A stretch of DNA of 6,753 nt from an uncultured Lachnospiraceae bacterium (GTDB lineage Bacteria; Bacillota; Clostridia; Lachnospirales; Lachnospiraceae), in contig CAJLUP010000097.1 in assembly GCA_905209865.1 (NCBI GenBank), positions 1 through 6,753 on the forward strand. The letters run 5' to 3'. Under the pieces are notes generated by a model. That model was not told where the DNA came from, ran no database searches, and saw only the letters and a list, made by a program, of their open reading frames with translations. Positions 5,228 through 6,753 of this stretch are shown here, in pieces; the stretch's first letter is position 1; every line of letters begins with the position of its first letter. Position numbers and translations under genes: made by a program.

Positions 5228-5515
5228 ATGAATGAATGGATGAACAATCCTGCGATGAAAAATATAGATCCCATAAAATTAGAACTGATCAAAACCGCCG
5301 CCTCCAAGACTTCCGGAAAATCAGGAAAAGAATTAGCACCCGTCATGATGGCGCTTATCAGCGGAGCCAACAAACAGGGGATTCGATTTACCCCAGAAGA
5401 AATGACTTTAATTCTTGAGATTTTAAAAGAAGGTAAAAGTAAAGAAGAGCGAGAGCAAATTGACCGCACGATCAATATGGCATCCTCGCTCTTCCGAAAA
5501 CACAACGGAAAATAG
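5228..5515 (+). CDS. Uncharacterised 95-aa helical protein
   Basis: A soluble, probably all-helical protein without cysteine, signal peptide or membrane segment. Recognisable blocks are MDP-like NIDPIKLELIKTAASKTSGK (residues about 14-33), then ELAPVMMALISGANKQGIRF (about 37-56), then TPEEMTLILEILKEGKSKEE (57-76) and a final amphipathic helix ending in RKHNGK. I do not recognise the family. The regular alternation looks like a small conserved Firmicutes protein rather than a chance frame. The ATG at 5228 has AAAGGA at 5214-5219 with an 8-nt gap. It follows the 192-residue gene on the same strand, suggesting a two-gene unit, and both proteins are helical. It ends 12 nt before the convergent thioesterase stop with no hairpin terminator between them. 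Confidence 0.85.
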   Translation: MNEWMNNPAMKNIDPIKLELIKTAASKTSGKSGKELAPVMMALISGANKQGIRFTPEEMTLILEILKEGKSKEEREQIDRTINMASSLFRKHNGK

Positions 5516-5527
5516 ACTGTTTCTTTA

Positions 5528-6004
5528 TTAAAACCCTTCTTCCTTACGCCGCATCCGCATCTCCCGGCGTTTCTCCGCCGCCTTCCACTCCGCGCGCTGC
5601 GCTTCCGTCTCCAGAACCAGTCGGGGCACTTGCTTTGGTTTATCATTCTCATCTAACGCCACCATTGTAAAATACGCGCGGTTGATGGGACGGCGCATCC
5701 CATCTTCCATATGTTCCACATAAGTATCTACACGCACCTCCATAGATGTCGTACCTACATATGTCGCTTTTCCGATCACGACAACCATCTCGCCTTTGTA
5801 TGCTCCTTGTATAAACCGAAGATTATCTACGGATGCAGTAATGACATTGGATCTCGTATGCCGCTTTGCTACCATACCCGCCACTTCATCAAGCCACTGC
5901 ATCAGCATACCTCCGAAAAGACGCCCTGCTGCATTGAGATGATTCGGTCTTACGATATGCACTGTTTCCACTTGAGAATCTTCTACTCTTCTTTCTTCTA
6001 TCAT
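5528..6004 (-). CDS. Hotdog-fold acyl-CoA thioesterase (YciA/YkhA type)
   Basis: The enzyme hydrolyses acyl-CoA to the free acid and CoA in the cytoplasm; chain length specificity cannot be read from the sequence. From ATG 6004 it has 158 residues. The diagnostic helix-and-loop is HLNAAGRLFGGMLMQWLDEV (residues 22-41), with Asn24 and the likely catalytic Asp39. It is followed by SVDNLRFIQGAYKGEMV (58-74), GTTSMEVRVDTY (84-95) and INRAYFTMVALDENDKP (107-123). This order matches single-hotdog YciA/YkhA enzymes, usually hexamers. The C-terminal 25 residues are an unusually basic, Arg/Lys/Glu-rich helix. An ATG four codons upstream (6016) is in frame, but GGAG at 6011-6014 lies inside those codons, 6 nt before ATG 6004, so the shorter start is preferred. 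It is divergent from the truA-like gene and convergent with the 95-residue gene. Confidence 0.92.
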   Translation of the reverse strand: MIEERRVEDSQVETVHIVRPNHLNAAGRLFGGMLMQWLDEVAGMVAKRHTRSNVITASVDNLRFIQGAYKGEMVVVIGKATYVGTTSMEVRVDTYVEHMEDGMRRPINRAYFTMVALDENDKPKQVPRLVLETEAQRAEWKAAEKRREMRMRRKEEGF

Positions 6005-6010
6005 CCTTTT

Positions 6011-6014
6011 CTCC
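6011..6014 (-). promoter_or_regulatory. Ribosome binding site that decides the thioesterase start
   Basis: GGAG is positioned 6 nt before ATG 6004 and overlaps the codons that would follow the alternative ATG at 6016, which itself has only a weak upstream GAAG. Confidence 0.6.
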
Positions 6015-6044
6015 ATTCTTCAACTCATCAGATTTTATGTAGCC

Positions 6045-6073
6045 AGTATATCATAAACGGCAAATAAAATCAC
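6045..6073 (-). promoter_or_regulatory. Extended -10 sigma-A promoter of the thioesterase gene
   Basis: On the minus strand TATACT (6050-6045) is preceded by TGA (6053-6051), giving an extended -10. A weak -35, GTGATT (6073-6068), lies at 17-nt spacing. The predicted start near 6038 gives a leader of about 34 nt before ATG 6004. Confidence 0.6.
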
Positions 6074-6153
6074 CCCTGTACATTCCGCTCCTCATCCGAT
6101 ACACTATTATACAGAAATACGATCTACAAATACGCCAAGCAAAGGAGTACCTT

Positions 6154-6753
6154 ATGCCGAATATAAAACTGACTCTTCAATACGATGGAACACGCTATTT
6201 AGGATGGACGCGCCCCGCCTCTGACGGATATGCAAAAACAGTCTCCTGCCGGATTTGCTCTGTTTTAAAAAAAATGACAGGAGAAGACGTTCTCCTTTTT
6301 GCAGGTGCGAAAACAGCTCCCAAAGTTCACGCGCTCTGCCAGACAGTCAATTTTCATACTGAGAGTTCTTTTTCCGATACATATTTTTTAGAAAAATTAA
6401 ACGAATACCTTCCGAAAGATATTCGTGTCTTAAGTTGTGAAATTGTGTCCGATCGTTTCCGAGCAGATCTTAATGCTGTCTCAAAAACCTATATATACCG
6501 CATCAGCGTTTCCCCTGATGGCAATCTGTTCACAAGGGATTACACCGCGCATCCAGATCGAAAAATTTCCAATGCAGATCTTGACGCCATGAAAGAAGCG
6601 GCGGACAGTCTCATAGGGATTCATGATTTCCGCACGTTCTCTGCGGTAAAAAAGAAGAAAGGAACTGTCAAAGAAATTTTCGACATTTCTTTCTCTGAAC
6701 AAAAAGATTTAACAGGCGGTCTGTCGCCCGTTCTTACAATCAAAATCTGTGCA
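6154..6753 (+). CDS. TruA-family pseudouridine synthase-like protein lacking the catalytic Asp (partial, cut by window edge)
   Basis: TruA makes pseudouridine at positions 38-40 of tRNA anticodon arms. The 200 residues visible follow the TruA fold from the start: KLTLQYDGTRYLGW (5-18), KMTGEDVLLFAG (40-51), KVHALCQTVNFHT (57-69), EYLPKDIRVLSCEIV (84-98), SKTYIYRISV (110-119) and GIHDFRTFSAVKKKKGTVKEI (155-175). The catalytic motif GRTDAGVH is replaced by AKTAPKVH (52-59). An ungapped alignment with E. coli TruA from memory puts Ala55 at the position of the essential Asp60, with Arg changed to Lys53 and Gly to Lys57. GWQ has become GWT, and FHAR has become FRAD (102-105). The helical Tyr of the TYxYR motif is kept. 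The frame is intact with a good AAAGGAG at 6141-6147, so the gene is expressed-looking, not decayed. Because of the missing residues I do not assign the symbol truA. It is probably a paralogue with RNA-binding or other function. Confidence 0.85.
   Translation, partial: MPNIKLTLQYDGTRYLGWTRPASDGYAKTVSCRICSVLKKMTGEDVLLFAGAKTAPKVHALCQTVNFHTESSFSDTYFLEKLNEYLPKDIRVLSCEIVSDRFRADLNAVSKTYIYRISVSPDGNLFTRDYTAHPDRKISNADLDAMKEAADSLIGIHDFRTFSAVKKKKGTVKEIFDISFSEQKDLTGGLSPVLTIKICA

Noticed and set aside
4908..5231. 107-codon plus-strand frame overlapping the 192-aa gene
   Set aside because: It is a shadow in another frame whose end reads through the 10-bp repeats; no ribosome binding site of its own.
5188..5652. 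154-codon minus-strand frame
   Set aside because: It is antisense to the 95-aa gene and out of frame with the thioesterase; both real genes have clear starts and, in one case, a known fold.
6100..6140. Possible -10 (TATTAT) for the truA-like gene near 6105
   Set aside because: No acceptable -35 at 16-18 nt (TTCCGC at best), so I did not list it as a promoter.
6481..6702. Minus-strand 73-codon frame opposite the truA-like gene
   Set aside because: Antisense shadow of a recognisable TruA-family frame, without its own ribosome binding site.

Overview
The window looks like a chromosomal segment of a Gram-positive, low-to-mid GC Clostridia, most likely a Lachnospiraceae relative. The basis is the gene order ylxM-ffh-rpsP-khpA-rimM, the strong AGGAGG-type ribosome binding sites, and the style of a short Gly/Cys-rich protein typical of that group. 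The species assignment is inference. I see no insertion sequence, CRISPR array, tRNA or rRNA gene, or phage gene.

Region 1 (1-2802, minus strand) is the translation/secretion operon. It holds ylxM, ffh (SRP GTPase), rpsP (S16), khpA (KH-domain RNA-binding protein) and the 5' part of rimM, which runs off the left edge. A near-perfect vegetative promoter sits immediately upstream of ylxM, so close that the 5' leader should be only about 10 nt. A hairpin with a short U-run lies between khpA and rimM and may attenuate transcription.

Region 2 (2841-4427) holds accessory genes. A signal-less subtilisin-type serine peptidase lies upstream of the SRP operon on the same strand. Divergent from it is a 78-residue Cys/Gly-rich protein built from a duplicated Cys-Leu-Trp block, preceded by a possible sigma-K-type promoter. 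Its 3' flank contains three successive hairpins, the last a perfect 20-bp stem followed by a U-run. Converging on this terminator is a 49-codon gene on the minus strand with a conserved-looking N-terminus and a Lys/Glu-only tail.

Region 3 (4562-5515, plus strand) is a two-gene set of unrecognised function. The 192-residue protein contains a twice-repeated PY-x7-ML-x3-I-x3-E motif and an acidic tail; the second protein is 95 residues. A 10-bp tandem repeat overlaps the stop codon of the first gene.

Region 4 (5528-6753) has a hotdog-fold acyl-CoA thioesterase on the minus strand with an extended -10 promoter. Divergent from it is the start of a TruA-family gene that runs off the right edge. 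The TruA-like protein lacks the catalytic aspartate and several other signature residues, so it is probably not an active pseudouridine synthase.

The best candidates for undescribed biology are the catalytically degenerate TruA paralogue, the three-hairpin transcript tail with the convergent 49-aa gene, and the two unknown genes of region 3. Nothing in the window amounts to a proven new system.
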